A stretch of 64,000 nt of DNA from Flavobacterium arcticum (lineage in GTDB: Bacteria > Bacteroidota > Bacteroidia > Flavobacteriales > Flavobacteriaceae): contig NZ_CP031188.1 of NCBI RefSeq assembly GCF_003344925.1, positions 1,967,001-2,031,000 on the forward strand, in the 5' to 3' direction. Both the position numbers and the translations under genes were made by a program. The notes beneath the pieces were generated by a model that was not told the origin of the DNA, ran no database searches, and saw nothing but the letters and a program-made list of their open reading frames with translations. This document shows, piece by piece, positions 8,369-17,673 of this stretch (positions are counted from its first letter, which is position 1; every line of letters starts with the position of its first letter).

Positions 8369-9913
8369 ATGAACAAGACTAGATTTCGTTTGCTGGTATT
8401 TTTTATGAGCCTATCTCTCGTGGGTATAATTTTGGTACAATTATATTGGGTAAACTCGTCGATTAAAAATAACGAGGAGCAATTCAAGTTTCATATACAG
8501 CAAGTATTAGGTAAAGTTTCGGTAAGGTTACAAGAAAATGATGCCAATAAGTTCTTTAGGCTTTACAATATTTATAAAGATAGTACTGGTAAGGCACCAT
8601 CAAGAGAAGATATGTTGCCTTATTATTATAATTACCGAAGTAACAGAAAGGGTGAAAATATTATTTATTCGGATAATATGAGCCAACGGGATTATAATTT
8701 GTTCTTTGATAGAGAAAGGGATGGAGGCTATATAGGAAATGCTAATGTAAGTGCTCCCATTCCTTTAAGTAATACCACAAAAGAAGATACTAAAAAATCT
8801 TCTAGAAGTGGCGATATGGAAGTTTGGCAACGTTATCAATTTCAGTTATACATTAAGGACTTCAGAGATTTTAATCCGCTAGAAACCAGAGTTTCTAAAA
8901 ATTGGCTCAATAAAGTGTTAGAAACAGAACTTTCGCAGAATGGCGTAAATACACCATTTGAGTTTGGTATATATAAAAGCGGACTTGCAACAAAATTACG
9001 ATCGGGTAAGCTTAAATGGCAAGAAGGAATATCGTTTCAACATCCTGTTTATACTGATATTGATGGTAAATCAGGCTACAGGTTATTAATTACATTCCCT
9101 CAAAAGAAAACATTTATATTTTCATCTATTTTAGGTATAACATCACTGTCATTAATTTTTACCTTAATTATTATTATTGCTTACCTTAGTGCTATTAATC
9201 AATTGATTAAGCAGAAGCAAATATCAGAGATTAAAACTGATTTTATTAATAATATGACGCATGAGTTTAAAACACCTATTGCAACTATAAACCTTGCATT
9301 AGATGCTATAAAGAACCCTAAAATATTTGTTGATCCCGAAAAAGTAAAACGATATTTACAAATGATAAGGGATGAAAATAAACGAATGCACTCGCAAGTA
9401 GAAAACGTGTTACAAATATCTAAACTAGATAAAAGAGAATTAGATATTACTAAAGATCAAGCTGATGTTCATGCTATTATAGATGATGCTATAGAACATA
9501 TTAACCTAATTGTTGAAGCACGAAACGGGACACTAACAAAGTCTTTAGAAGCGCGACGTACAACGGCATTGTTAAATGATATGCATTTTACAAACGTTTT
9601 AGTTAATATTTTAGATAATGCTATAAAATATTCTCCCGATGAACCCGTTATAGAGATACATACAGAAAATGTAAAGGATTTCATATTAATAAAAGTCAAG
9701 GATAATGGCTTAGGAATGACTAAAAGTACTCAGAAAAAAATATTTGAAAAATTTTATAGAGAACACACAGGAGATATACATAATGTAAAAGGACATGGTT
9801 TGGGTCTTGCTTATGTAAAAAGAGTTTTAGATGACCATAATGCCGAAATATACGTAGAAAGTGAAAAAGGAAAGGGTAGCACCTTTATAATAAAAATGCA
9901 TCTAATAAATTAA
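8369..9913 (+). CDS. Sensor histidine kinase (RprX-like)
   Basis: A 514-aa membrane kinase. TM1 is at about 8-28 and TM2 at about 250-277, leaving a ~220-residue periplasmic sensor. The HisKA box NNMTHEFKTP carries phospho-acceptor His298. A HATPase domain follows with an N box (NILDNAIKYSPDEP), a G1 box (DNGLGM) and a G2 box (GHGLGLAYV). It autophosphorylates and passes phosphate to the OmpR-type regulator starting 7 nt downstream. The layout and partner match the RprX/RprY family of Bacteroidota, but the symbol is not certain. The signal sensed is unknown. Confidence 0.9.
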   Translation: MNKTRFRLLVFFMSLSLVGIILVQLYWVNSSIKNNEEQFKFHIQQVLGKVSVRLQENDANKFFRLYNIYKDSTGKAPSREDMLPYYYNYRSNRKGENIIYSDNMSQRDYNLFFDRERDGGYIGNANVSAPIPLSNTTKEDTKKSSRSGDMEVWQRYQFQLYIKDFRDFNPLETRVSKNWLNKVLETELSQNGVNTPFEFGIYKSGLATKLRSGKLKWQEGISFQHPVYTDIDGKSGYRLLITFPQKKTFIFSSILGITSLSLIFTLIIIIAYLSAINQLIKQKQISEIKTDFINNMTHEFKTPIATINLALDAIKNPKIFVDPEKVKRYLQMIRDENKRMHSQVENVLQISKLDKRELDITKDQADVHAIIDDAIEHINLIVEARNGTLTKSLEARRTTALLNDMHFTNVLVNILDNAIKYSPDEPVIEIHTENVKDFILIKVKDNGLGMTKSTQKKIFEKFYREHTGDIHNVKGHGLGLAYVKRVLDDHNAEIYVESEKGKGSTFIIKMHLIN

Positions 9914-9920
9914 AAAAAAT

Positions 9921-10637
9921 ATGGAAGAAGTAAACAAAAAAATTCTTTTAGTAGAAGATGATCCAAATTTTGGAGCAGTACTAAAAGATTATTTATTAAT
10001 TAATGATTTTGACGTTACGTTGGCAAAGAACGGTATGGAAGGATTCGAAAAATTTAAAAAAGATAATTTCGACCTGTGTATCTTAGACGTAATGATGCCT
10101 TATAAAGATGGGTATACCCTTGCAAGAGAAATAAGAGAAAAAAATAAGGAAGTGCCTATTGTTTTTCTTACTGCTAAGTCGATGAAAGAAGATGTTTTAA
10201 AAGGATACAAAGTAGGAGCAGACGATTACCTTAATAAACCTTTTGACTCTGAAGTATTGCTTATGAAAATAAAAGCAATTATTCAGCGAAAAGCATCTGA
10301 GACAAAAACAGATAATACTAAATTTGAATTCCAGATTGGTAAATTCCATTTAAATTCAAAATTACGTTTTCTTACATTTGATAATCAAGAACCAATAAAA
10401 TTATCGCCAAAAGAAAATGAGCTTTTAAAAATGCTTGCATTACATGAAAATGACCTAATGCCAAGAGAGCTTGCACTTACCAAAATATGGAGAGATGATA
10501 ACTATTTTACATCTAGAAGTATGGATGTATATATAGCTAAACTTAGAAAGTACCTAAAACCAGATGAAGATGTAGAAATACTAAATATTCATGGTGAAGG
10601 TTTCCGTTTAGTTATCAAGAATAAAGCTACTGAATAG
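9921..10637 (+). CDS. OmpR-family response regulator (RprY-like)
   Basis: A 238-aa regulator. The receiver domain (1-120) has acidic residues E12-D14, phospho-acceptor Asp56 (CILDVMMP), the conserved Thr in VFLTAKS and Lys in NKPF. A C-terminal winged helix (about 135-232) has LSPKENELLKML and the recognition-helix region SRSMDVYIAKLRKYL. It lies 7 nt after the kinase gene and is certainly its partner. Target genes cannot be inferred here. Confidence 0.93.
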   Translation: MEEVNKKILLVEDDPNFGAVLKDYLLINDFDVTLAKNGMEGFEKFKKDNFDLCILDVMMPYKDGYTLAREIREKNKEVPIVFLTAKSMKEDVLKGYKVGADDYLNKPFDSEVLLMKIKAIIQRKASETKTDNTKFEFQIGKFHLNSKLRFLTFDNQEPIKLSPKENELLKMLALHENDLMPRELALTKIWRDDNYFTSRSMDVYIAKLRKYLKPDEDVEILNIHGEGFRLVIKNKATE

Positions 10638-10660
10638 CAATAAGAAAAGTCTACATAATA

Positions 10661-10710
10661 AAAAAATTCTCCGTTGAGCCAATACTATTGCTAACAAGGA
10701 GAATTTTTTT
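10661..10710. terminator. Bidirectional terminator between converging genes
   Basis: An A run, ATTCTCC..., and the complementary ...GGAGAATTTTTTT form an imperfect hairpin with A and T tails. It can serve the regulator gene on plus and the thioesterase gene on minus. Confidence 0.75.
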
Positions 10711-10734
10711 ATATCTATATATCAGATCAAATTT

Positions 10735-11475
10735 TTATTTCCAATTAAGCTCTAAAGCAAAGCAGGGCTTACCCTCTTTAACTACAGTAAAAAACTCTGT
10801 TTTATCTTCTCTACCTTTGTTTAATGTTACAGAGTCTTCTAGTTTTAATTCTCTCAAAAAATTCATGTCAAAACTTTGTAATTGTTGTTTTAAAAGAGGT
10901 CGATAATCTATCGCATCTAAGCACCACTCTAAGTATTTTACATTATTAACATGAAAAACAATATCAAGATCAGATAATACAACTTTTCTTTCGCCTGCTA
11001 GTACAGTATCTCTATTGAGGTCTATCTTTACAAAAGAAGCCTTGGTAGGCATTCTGTTAGGATATTTTTCAAAATGCTCATGCGGTAGTGCCAAGGCTTC
11101 GGGCTTCCTTAGTTTTGTATTGAATACAGCCCAATAGGTTATAGCACCTATTATCTTTTTTCCGTTCATCCACATTTCTAATGCCCTTACAGAGCGCGAT
11201 CCCTGTAAGTCCATAATCCATGTTTTTACAGTTACTACATCTCTCCATTTAGGCATTTCATCAATTTCTACACGCATTCGGCTAAGTACCCATGCTTGGT
11301 CATGCACTTGCATATCAGTAAAGCTCATTCCGCCTATCTCTGAGTGCGCACCTGCCGTAAGTTGTAACAAGTTACAAAGCTCTGTTTGCCTTAAGTAGCC
11401 ATTGGGATTACATTGTAAAAAATTGATTTCCCAGTCTTCAGAGTGTGTTGACGTGAAATTTTCAGTTATGGGCAT
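10735..11475 (-). CDS. Acyl-ACP thioesterase family protein
   Basis: A 246-aa tandem hot-dog fold thioesterase of the acyl-ACP thioesterase family. The first hot dog includes QVHDQAWVLSRMRVEI and the second the diagnostic HVNNVKYLEWCLDAI, whose Asn/His belong to the catalytic set of plant FatA/FatB-type enzymes. Expected role is release of fatty acids from acyl carrier protein in the cytoplasm. The start ATG shares its last base region with the stop of miaA (1-nt overlap), so the two are co-transcribed. Substrate chain length is not predictable. Confidence 0.85.
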   Translation of the reverse strand: MPITENFTSTHSEDWEINFLQCNPNGYLRQTELCNLLQLTAGAHSEIGGMSFTDMQVHDQAWVLSRMRVEIDEMPKWRDVVTVKTWIMDLQGSRSVRALEMWMNGKKIIGAITYWAVFNTKLRKPEALALPHEHFEKYPNRMPTKASFVKIDLNRDTVLAGERKVVLSDLDIVFHVNNVKYLEWCLDAIDYRPLLKQQLQSFDMNFLRELKLEDSVTLNKGREDKTEFFTVVKEGKPCFALELNWK

Positions 11476-12392
11476 TATAAATTTTCTTTTATGTAGTTAA
11501 TAACAATATGTGGCGATGTGGTAAAATTAAACCACTTTGTTTCTTCTTTACGCTTAAACCACGTCATCTGCCTTTTGGCAAAACGGCGTGTGTTCTTTTT
11601 TATTTCTTCTATAGCAAAATCAAGCGAATATTCATCATCAAAATAACTGAATAACTCTCTATAGCCTACAGTTTGTAATGCATTAAGGTTCTTATGAGGA
11701 TATAATGCTTTAGCCTCCTCAATAAGTCCTGCTTGTACCATAAGGTCAACGCGTTGATTAATGCGGCTGTACATTACTTCTCTTTCTGCTTCCAGTCCAA
11801 TAATTATAGAAGTAAAGTTACGGCTGTTCTTTTTAATATTAAGAAAAGAAGAATAGGGCTTACCTGAACCACTACAAACCTCTAAGGCACGCATTAATCG
11901 TTGTGGGTTTTCTTTAGCTACATTGCTGTAATGTTCAGGGTCTAACCGCTCCAATTCCTCCTGTAAATAGGTTATACCAAGCGTTTCGTACTTTTCCTTT
12001 AGTTGCTCTCTTACCGAGTTGTCAATATCAGGGAAATCGTCAAAGCCTTTTAATACTGCATCGATATACAGCCCAGAGCCACCTACCATTACCACCACAT
12101 TATTTTTTTTAAACAGCTCGTCGAGCACCGTAATAGCTTCACGTTCAAAATCGCCTACAGTATAGTCGTCAAAAATACTTATGTTTTGTATAAAATAGTG
12201 TTTTGCAGCTTCCTGCTCTTCTTTACTGGGTACAGCAGTACCTATGTTCATTTCTTTAAAAAACTGCCTGCTATCTGCAGATATAATAGGACAATTATAG
12301 TACTTTGCTATTTCTATAGCCATAGCCGTTTTGCCTATGGCAGTAGGACCAGTAACGGTTATAAGGTAATTGTTATTATTTTGAATATTCAT
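11475..12392 (-). CDS. miaA: tRNA dimethylallyltransferase
   Basis: MiaA transfers a dimethylallyl group from DMAPP to N6 of A37 in tRNAs reading UNN codons. Seen here: P-loop GPTAIGKT near the N-terminus, SADSRQFFKEMNIGTA with the catalytic Asp, GGSGLYIDAVLKG, NPQRLMRALEV, and a C-terminal RFAKRQMTWFKR helix. I start at 12392, which gives a standard MNIQNNNNYLITVTGPTA start 2 nt after the channel stop. A start at 12419 would overlap the channel gene by 25 nt and add nine residues absent from the family. Same operon as the channel and thioesterase. Confidence 0.93.
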   Translation of the reverse strand: MNIQNNNNYLITVTGPTAIGKTAMAIEIAKYYNCPIISADSRQFFKEMNIGTAVPSKEEQEAAKHYFIQNISIFDDYTVGDFEREAITVLDELFKKNNVVVMVGGSGLYIDAVLKGFDDFPDIDNSVREQLKEKYETLGITYLQEELERLDPEHYSNVAKENPQRLMRALEVCSGSGKPYSSFLNIKKNSRNFTSIIIGLEAEREVMYSRINQRVDLMVQAGLIEEAKALYPHKNLNALQTVGYRELFSYFDDEYSLDFAIEEIKKNTRRFAKRQMTWFKRKEETKWFNFTTSPHIVINYIKENL

Positions 12393-12394
12393 AG

Positions 12395-13204
12395 TTATTG
12401 ATGAAGGTTTGCACCACAATTGTAGCAGTATTTGGCTTTGTCTCTATGATGGTCGGCATTACAAACCGCGCAAACCTGTGTGTTTTCAGGTGTTTTATTG
12501 TCCTGCATAAACTGCGCTGTAACTAAACCTGTGGGTACAGCAATTATACCATATCCCATAATCATAATAAGGGCAGACAGAAATTGTCCTAACGGTGTTA
12601 CAGGAGTGATGTCGCCAAAGCCAACTGTAGTAAGTGTAACAATCGTCCAGTATATGCTTATAGGGATATTTTTAAACCCACTTTCGGGTCCTTCTATAAT
12701 ATACATAAGGGTTCCCATTATTACGCATATTATTATTACTCCAAATAAAAAGACAGTAATTTTTATACGGCTTTTTTTAAGTGCTGTATATAGCTGGTTT
12801 GATGCACCTATAAAGTGTCCCAATTTCAGGATACGAAAAACTCTTAGTAGTCTTAATGAACGTATGGAGATAAGAAATGCAAGCCCAGGGAACAGTACAT
12901 CGATATATTTTGGTAGCATAGAAAGTAAATCGATAATACCATAAAAGCTAAAAATATAATTGGCTGGTTTTTTTACCGATATAATACGAGCAATATACTC
13001 TATAGTGAAGAAACCGGTAATAATCCATTCAATAATATCCAACTCTTTACCATACACTAATTTAATACTGGCAACACTTTCCAGCATTACTGTAATAATA
13101 CTTATTAAAATAAGTATAAGCAGTATTACATCAAACAGCTTGCCTTCGGGCGTGTCTGCTTCATAAATTACTTCGTGAAGTTTATTTCTGAAACCTTTAG
13201 GCAT
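12395..13204 (-). CDS. Voltage-gated-type potassium channel with C-terminal zinc-ribbon tail
   Basis: A six-transmembrane ion-transport protein (269 aa). It has an arginine-rich S4-like segment (SIRSLRLLRVFRILKLG), a pore helix, and the K+ selectivity filter TVGFGD at 193-198. After S6 comes a short cytoplasmic tail with four cysteines, C245-x2-C248 and C260-x2-C263, typical of a zinc ribbon. It probably carries K+ across the inner membrane and is gated by voltage; the ribbon may aid tetramerisation or sensing (inference). It starts 26 nt after the stop of the exonuclease/GIY-YIG gene, so one transcript is likely. Confidence 0.88.
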   Translation of the reverse strand: MPKGFRNKLHEVIYEADTPEGKLFDVILLILILISIITVMLESVASIKLVYGKELDIIEWIITGFFTIEYIARIISVKKPANYIFSFYGIIDLLSMLPKYIDVLFPGLAFLISIRSLRLLRVFRILKLGHFIGASNQLYTALKKSRIKITVFLFGVIIICVIMGTLMYIIEGPESGFKNIPISIYWTIVTLTTVGFGDITPVTPLGQFLSALIMIMGYGIIAVPTGLVTAQFMQDNKTPENTQVCAVCNADHHRDKAKYCYNCGANLHQ

Positions 13205-13230
13205 AGTGTTTTGTTGTAATGATTATAATC

Positions 13231-14595
13231 TTAAAAATGAACTATTTTTAAATTTCGTTTTCTCCTTAGGTAACCTTGTATAATGTTTTTTATATCCCTG
13301 TTATGTTCCATAGGGACAATAATATTTTTTAATATTTCGGGATTAGTTACTTGATAATTAAGATTAAAAAAAGCATAACCTTTATAAACACCTTTTTCTA
13401 TAAGTACAGCACTATGTTCCTCTATAGTTCGTCCTTTATCTATAATAATCATGTTTTGATGATTAAAACTGTTGTGATTGATAAATTCTGTAGCACGTTG
13501 ATTATATTCTTTGGGTGTTTCTATGCCAATGCAAGCACCATTGCAATTACCTAATTTATAGGGGAAACAAGCTGATTTTGCAGTAGTATCAAGTCCGCTT
13601 AGTTTTTGACATAATTTGTATTTGTCCACTATTTTGAACAAAGCATTTTTTGCCTCATTAGTACTGGCAAATGATATAATTTCTTTTTTTCTGCCATCTG
13701 TTTTCTTTACAGTAAAGCAAATGTAGCCTTCTTTGTTTTTCTCGGTATATAATGAGTAGGGGAAAACCGTTTTTTTTAACGCTCTGTTTTGTGCAGGCTT
13801 ATTAGCTTTAATTTCCTGACACTCCTTAAGCAATGCTATCAGTTCACTACCTGTTTCTTCATACTTTATGGTAAACACATCGCGCTGTAATCTTTTTGAC
13901 TTACGAGATGTACCTGTAAAATGCTGGTTGAGCCTTTTTTTAATGTTATTGCTTTTACCAATATATATAAGATCGCCATTTTCTTTATAGATGTAATACA
14001 GCCCTGTTACAGAAGGAATGTCGCCTAATAAATCAAAGAGTTTTGGCTCAAGATCTTTTTGTACGTTTGATTTTATCAGCCCTTTTATAATCTCTTTTTC
14101 GACATCTTTTGCCAAGAGCATTTTAAAAAGCTGAATTGTTGCCAACGCATCACCTGTAGCGCGGTGCCTGTCGCTCATAGGTATGCCTAATGCACGTACC
14201 AGTTTGCCTAGGCTATGTGATTTTTGTTCGGGCATTAATCTTTGTGAAAGCTCTACAGTACATAACGATTGTCTTTCGAAATTATAACCAAGTCGTTCAA
14301 ACTCTGTACGGAGTATTCTATAGTCAAATTGTGCATTGTGAGCTACAATAATACAGCCTTCAGTAATTTCGACTATTCGCTTTGCTACATCATAAAATTT
14401 AGGCGCAGTACGTAGCATGGCATTATTAATGCCAGTAAGTTTTACTACAAATGGTTGTATGGGTTTCTCAGGGTTAACGAGGCTTATAAACTGATCAACT
14501 ATTTCATGTCCGTCATATTTATATATGGCAATCTCTGTTATTCCTTCTTCATTATACTGTCCGCCAGTAGTTTCTATATCAAGTATTGCATACAT
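13231..14595 (-). CDS. DEDDh exonuclease fused to a GIY-YIG (UvrC/Cho-like) nuclease
   Basis: A 454-aa two-nuclease protein. The N-terminal ~170 residues form a DnaQ-type 3'-5' exonuclease: D6-x-E8 (LDIETTGG), HNAQFDYRIL, and the DEDDh HRATGDALA motif. At about 192-275 lies a GIY-YIG domain (TGLYYIYKENGDLIYIGKS, then NNIKKRLNQHF) like the N-terminal half of UvrC and Cho. The remaining ~180 residues include CFPYKLGNCNGACIG, like the cysteine segment after the GIY-YIG domain in UvrC/Cho. This fusion occurs in Bacteroidota and actinobacteria; a role in DNA repair is inferred. It heads the operon with channel, miaA and thioesterase. Confidence 0.88.
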   Translation of the reverse strand: MYAILDIETTGGQYNEEGITEIAIYKYDGHEIVDQFISLVNPEKPIQPFVVKLTGINNAMLRTAPKFYDVAKRIVEITEGCIIVAHNAQFDYRILRTEFERLGYNFERQSLCTVELSQRLMPEQKSHSLGKLVRALGIPMSDRHRATGDALATIQLFKMLLAKDVEKEIIKGLIKSNVQKDLEPKLFDLLGDIPSVTGLYYIYKENGDLIYIGKSNNIKKRLNQHFTGTSRKSKRLQRDVFTIKYEETGSELIALLKECQEIKANKPAQNRALKKTVFPYSLYTEKNKEGYICFTVKKTDGRKKEIISFASTNEAKNALFKIVDKYKLCQKLSGLDTTAKSACFPYKLGNCNGACIGIETPKEYNQRATEFINHNSFNHQNMIIIDKGRTIEEHSAVLIEKGVYKGYAFFNLNYQVTNPEILKNIIVPMEHNRDIKNIIQGYLRRKRNLKIVHF

Positions 14596-14665
14596 ACTCT
14601 TAACCCCTGAAAGGGCAGTTTTTATCGTAAAATTCTAAATTTTTGTTTCTCTTCTGCATATACCT

Positions 14666-14673
14666 CAAAGATA
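14666..14673 (-). promoter_or_regulatory. -7 promoter element for the exonuclease-channel-miaA-thioesterase operon
   Basis: On the minus strand TATCTTTG matches TAnnTTTG, about 70 nt upstream of the exonuclease ATG. No clear -33 TTG at the expected spacing. Confidence 0.45.
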
Positions 14674-14739
14674 CGAATAAAGCAACAATTATTTATATTG
14701 TGAAGATTTTCCCGTTTATTAATTGCAAAAAAAGCTTAT

Positions 14740-15402
14740 TTATCTGCTACCAAAAATGCTGCTTCCAATGCGAACCATAGTACTACCACAGGCAATGGCT
14801 AGTGTATAATCGCCACTCATACCCATAGATAACGTTGATAATTGACAGTTATCAGTTAATGGTTTATTAGCATATGTATCAAAAATAGTTTTAAGTTGAG
14901 TAAACTCTTTTTTTACTTGCTCTTGGTTATCGGTAAAAGTAGCCATACCCATAAGCCCTGCAACTTTTATATTGTCAAGTTGTTTAAACTCATCCGAATT
15001 TAAAAGTGTATGTAGTTCCTGCTCATCCATCCCGAATTTGGTTTCTTCTTCAGCTATGTGCATTTGCAACAAACAGTTAATAACTCGCTCGTTTTTCTTG
15101 GCTTGCTTGTTTATTTCTTTTAGTAATTTAAGGCTATCAACCCCATGCACAAGGCTTACAAACGGAGCCATGTATTTTACCTTATTGGTTTGTACATGCC
15201 CTATCATGTGCCATTCAATATCTTTGGGCATTTGTTCCCATTTGTCGGTCATTTCCTGTATTTTGTTTTCTCCAAAAATACGCTGACCAGCCTCATAGGC
15301 TTCCATAAGGTCAGCCACAGGTTTAGTTTTAGAAACGGCTACAAGTGTAACATTTTCGGGTAATGATGATTTTATGTTGTGTAGATTATCTTTTATTGGC
15401 AT
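14740..15402 (-). CDS. YggS/PLPBP-family pyridoxal-phosphate homeostasis protein
   Basis: A 220-aa single-domain alanine-racemase-like TIM barrel. The PLP lysine is K25 in VAVSKTKP. Family signatures are FGENKIQE, WHMIGHVQTNK, a GLMGMA segment and the C-terminal LSMGMSGDYTLAI phosphate-binding loop. These proteins buffer PLP and affect amino-acid homeostasis rather than catalysing a clear reaction. It lies 24 nt after the DUF1015 gene, on the same strand. Confidence 0.93.
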   Translation of the reverse strand: MPIKDNLHNIKSSLPENVTLVAVSKTKPVADLMEAYEAGQRIFGENKIQEMTDKWEQMPKDIEWHMIGHVQTNKVKYMAPFVSLVHGVDSLKLLKEINKQAKKNERVINCLLQMHIAEEETKFGMDEQELHTLLNSDEFKQLDNIKVAGLMGMATFTDNQEQVKKEFTQLKTIFDTYANKPLTDNCQLSTLSMGMSGDYTLAIACGSTMVRIGSSIFGSR

Positions 15403-15426
15403 GAAATTTTTATTTGAAATTCTAAA

Positions 15427-16641
15427 TTACAACTCATAAATAACAAGCCCACTCCTGAATTTTGGTTCAATGTAGGTGCTTTTTGGAGGCATAATCAGGT
15501 TGTTGTCGGCAAGCTCTTTTATATCGTTTATAGTGGGAGGGCAAAGCATAAAACCTACTTCAAACTTCCCTTCGTCTACCATTTTTTTAATATCGGTTAT
15601 TGGTTTGCTTCCTGGTATATATTCAATACGTTCGTCGTTACGCAAGTCTATAATGCCAAGCATAGGGCGCAATACTTTGTCGTATAGTATTTTTGCATCG
15701 AGTGCTTCATAGCTAGAGCTAAAATTAGTTTCTTTTAAGTGTAGTGCATAAAACTCACCATCGAGGTACATACCAAAACTAAACTTGTTTTTAGGCTTCC
15801 ATAGTTCTTGATGCTTGTTTTCTATCGTAAAATCGTTACTAAGCGCATTTATAAACTGCTCTTTAGTTACTTTGTTAAGATCGCGTATAATACGATTGTA
15901 CTCATAAATTTTCAAATCAGTTTCAGCAATAAGAAAACTCATAAAGTAGTTGAGGTTTTCATTACCTGTTCCGCTTTCTTGTTCATGCAACATATTTGCC
16001 GAAGCTGACCTGTGATGACCGTCGGCAATATAAAGGCTATCTATTGCTTCAAACTGTTCTTGTACCCAAGCAATTTCTTCACTGTCTTTTATTCTCCAGA
16101 GTATATGTCTGTCTTTGTTTAGTGATGAAAATAAGTATAAAGGATGCTCTTTCTTTTTCTTGACAATCCACTCTGTTATTTCCTTCTTTTCGGGGTAGGT
16201 AATAAGTACAGGCTCTGTATTAAAACCTGTTTTAGAGAGGTATTCTTTAAAATAGTCTACACGATATGATAAGGTGTCTTCGTGTTTTTTAATTACATTA
16301 TTTCTATAATCTTCTATAGATGTACCCGCAATAATACCTGTATAGCTATTACCTTTGCTCTGTATTTCATACAGAAAAAATATAGGCTGCTTTTCGGTCT
16401 TTAAAACTTCCGATTCTTTAAACTCGTTATATTTTAAGTTAACGGCTTTTAATCGAGTATCTGTCGAAATTTTTTGCAAATTAACATAGGCAGGATTAAG
16501 TACATGTAAGAACGAGAATGGATTATAATCTAGCTGAGAGGCAAGCTCTGCAGGGCTATACTCATCATACGATCGAGAAGTTACAATGCTTACTTTATCT
16601 CGTGCAGGTCGCACCGCTTTAAAAGGAACTATTTTTGCCAA
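15427..16641 (-). CDS. DUF1015 family protein
   Basis: A 404-aa cytosolic protein of the DUF1015 family. It shows MAKIVPFKAVRP at the start, YSPAELASQLDYNPFSFLHV, and the highly conserved ADGHHRSASA motif about midway. No biochemical role is firmly established for this family, and I do not assign one. The neighbouring genes (YggS, 3-hydroxybutyryl-CoA dehydrogenase, Gfo/Idh oxidoreductase) form a same-strand run with short gaps. Confidence 0.88.
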   Translation of the reverse strand: MAKIVPFKAVRPARDKVSIVTSRSYDEYSPAELASQLDYNPFSFLHVLNPAYVNLQKISTDTRLKAVNLKYNEFKESEVLKTEKQPIFFLYEIQSKGNSYTGIIAGTSIEDYRNNVIKKHEDTLSYRVDYFKEYLSKTGFNTEPVLITYPEKKEITEWIVKKKKEHPLYLFSSLNKDRHILWRIKDSEEIAWVQEQFEAIDSLYIADGHHRSASANMLHEQESGTGNENLNYFMSFLIAETDLKIYEYNRIIRDLNKVTKEQFINALSNDFTIENKHQELWKPKNKFSFGMYLDGEFYALHLKETNFSSSYEALDAKILYDKVLRPMLGIIDLRNDERIEYIPGSKPITDIKKMVDEGKFEVGFMLCPPTINDIKELADNNLIMPPKSTYIEPKFRSGLVIYEL

Positions 16642-16736
16642 GTTTCTATGATTGTTTTACGTATTTAGAAAAAACAAACAAGAAGCAATAGTATATGAAT
16701 AATTGCTTCTTGTTGATTAGAGTATTGTATTATAGC

Positions 16737-17621
16737 TTATTTTTTATAAGCTACTTTCTCAGCTTTTTTCCTTTCAGAATAGTCATAAAAACCTTCACCA
16801 GATTTTAGACCTAGTTTACCAGCTCTTACCATATTTACTAATAATGGACATGGAGCATATTTAGGGTTTTTAAACCCGTCGTGCATTACATTTAGTATCG
16901 ATAGGCATACATCAAGCCCAATAAAATCGGCAAGTTGTAATGGTCCCATAGGGTGTGCCATACCTAGTTTCATAACAGTATCTATTTCATATACACCTGC
17001 TACACCATTGTATAATGTTTCTATAGCCTCGTTTATCATTGGCATCAAAATACGATTTGCCACAAAGCCAGGGTAATCATTTACCTCTACAGGAACTTTA
17101 CCTAGTTGTTCAGATAGCTCCATGATACTTTTAGTAACCTCATCAGATGTATTGTACCCTCTAATGATTTCTACAAGTTTCATGATAGGCACAGGGTTCA
17201 TAAAGTGCATTCCTATTACTTTGTCCTGTCTTGTAGTAACAGCAGCAATTTGTGTAATAGATATAGATGATGTATTAGTTGCTAGAATGGTTTTTTCGTC
17301 ACAAAAATCATTTAGATCTCTAAATATTTTCAGTTTTAAATCTACATTTTCAGTAGCCGCTTCTACAACCAGATCAGTATTTACTACACCGTCTTTCATA
17401 TCGGTATAAGTAATAATGTTACCGATGGTTTTATGCTTGTCCTCTTCGGTTATTTTACCTTTTGCTACCATTCTATCTAGGTTGGCAGCTATAGTAGCCA
17501 TACCTTTATCTAATGATTTTTCAGATATATCAATAAGTTTTACGCTAAAGCCGCTTTGTGCAAACGTATGGGCAATACCATTACCCATAGTGCCTGCGCC
17601 AATTACTGCTATGTTTTTCAT
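16737..17621 (-). CDS. 3-hydroxybutyryl-CoA dehydrogenase
   Basis: A 294-aa NAD(P)-dependent 3-hydroxyacyl-CoA dehydrogenase. It has the Rossmann motif VIGAGTMGNGIA, an acidic LIDIS that favours NAD, ATNTSSISIT, the catalytic-His motif HFMNPVPIMKLVEII, and the C-terminal GMAHPMGPLQLADFIGLD. It interconverts acetoacetyl-CoA and 3-hydroxybutyryl-CoA in short-chain fatty acid metabolism. It lies 52 nt downstream of the Gfo/Idh gene and 95 nt upstream of DUF1015. Confidence 0.93.
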   Translation of the reverse strand: MKNIAVIGAGTMGNGIAHTFAQSGFSVKLIDISEKSLDKGMATIAANLDRMVAKGKITEEDKHKTIGNIITYTDMKDGVVNTDLVVEAATENVDLKLKIFRDLNDFCDEKTILATNTSSISITQIAAVTTRQDKVIGMHFMNPVPIMKLVEIIRGYNTSDEVTKSIMELSEQLGKVPVEVNDYPGFVANRILMPMINEAIETLYNGVAGVYEIDTVMKLGMAHPMGPLQLADFIGLDVCLSILNVMHDGFKNPKYAPCPLLVNMVRAGKLGLKSGEGFYDYSERKKAEKVAYKK

Positions 17622-17673
17622 GATGATGTTGTTATATTAGTTTATTGTTTGTTTTGTTATAGGGATAACGATT

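Noticed and set aside
12480..12944. Plus-strand open frame opposite the potassium channel
   Set aside because: Antisense shadow of a conserved coding sequence, with no family-like content.
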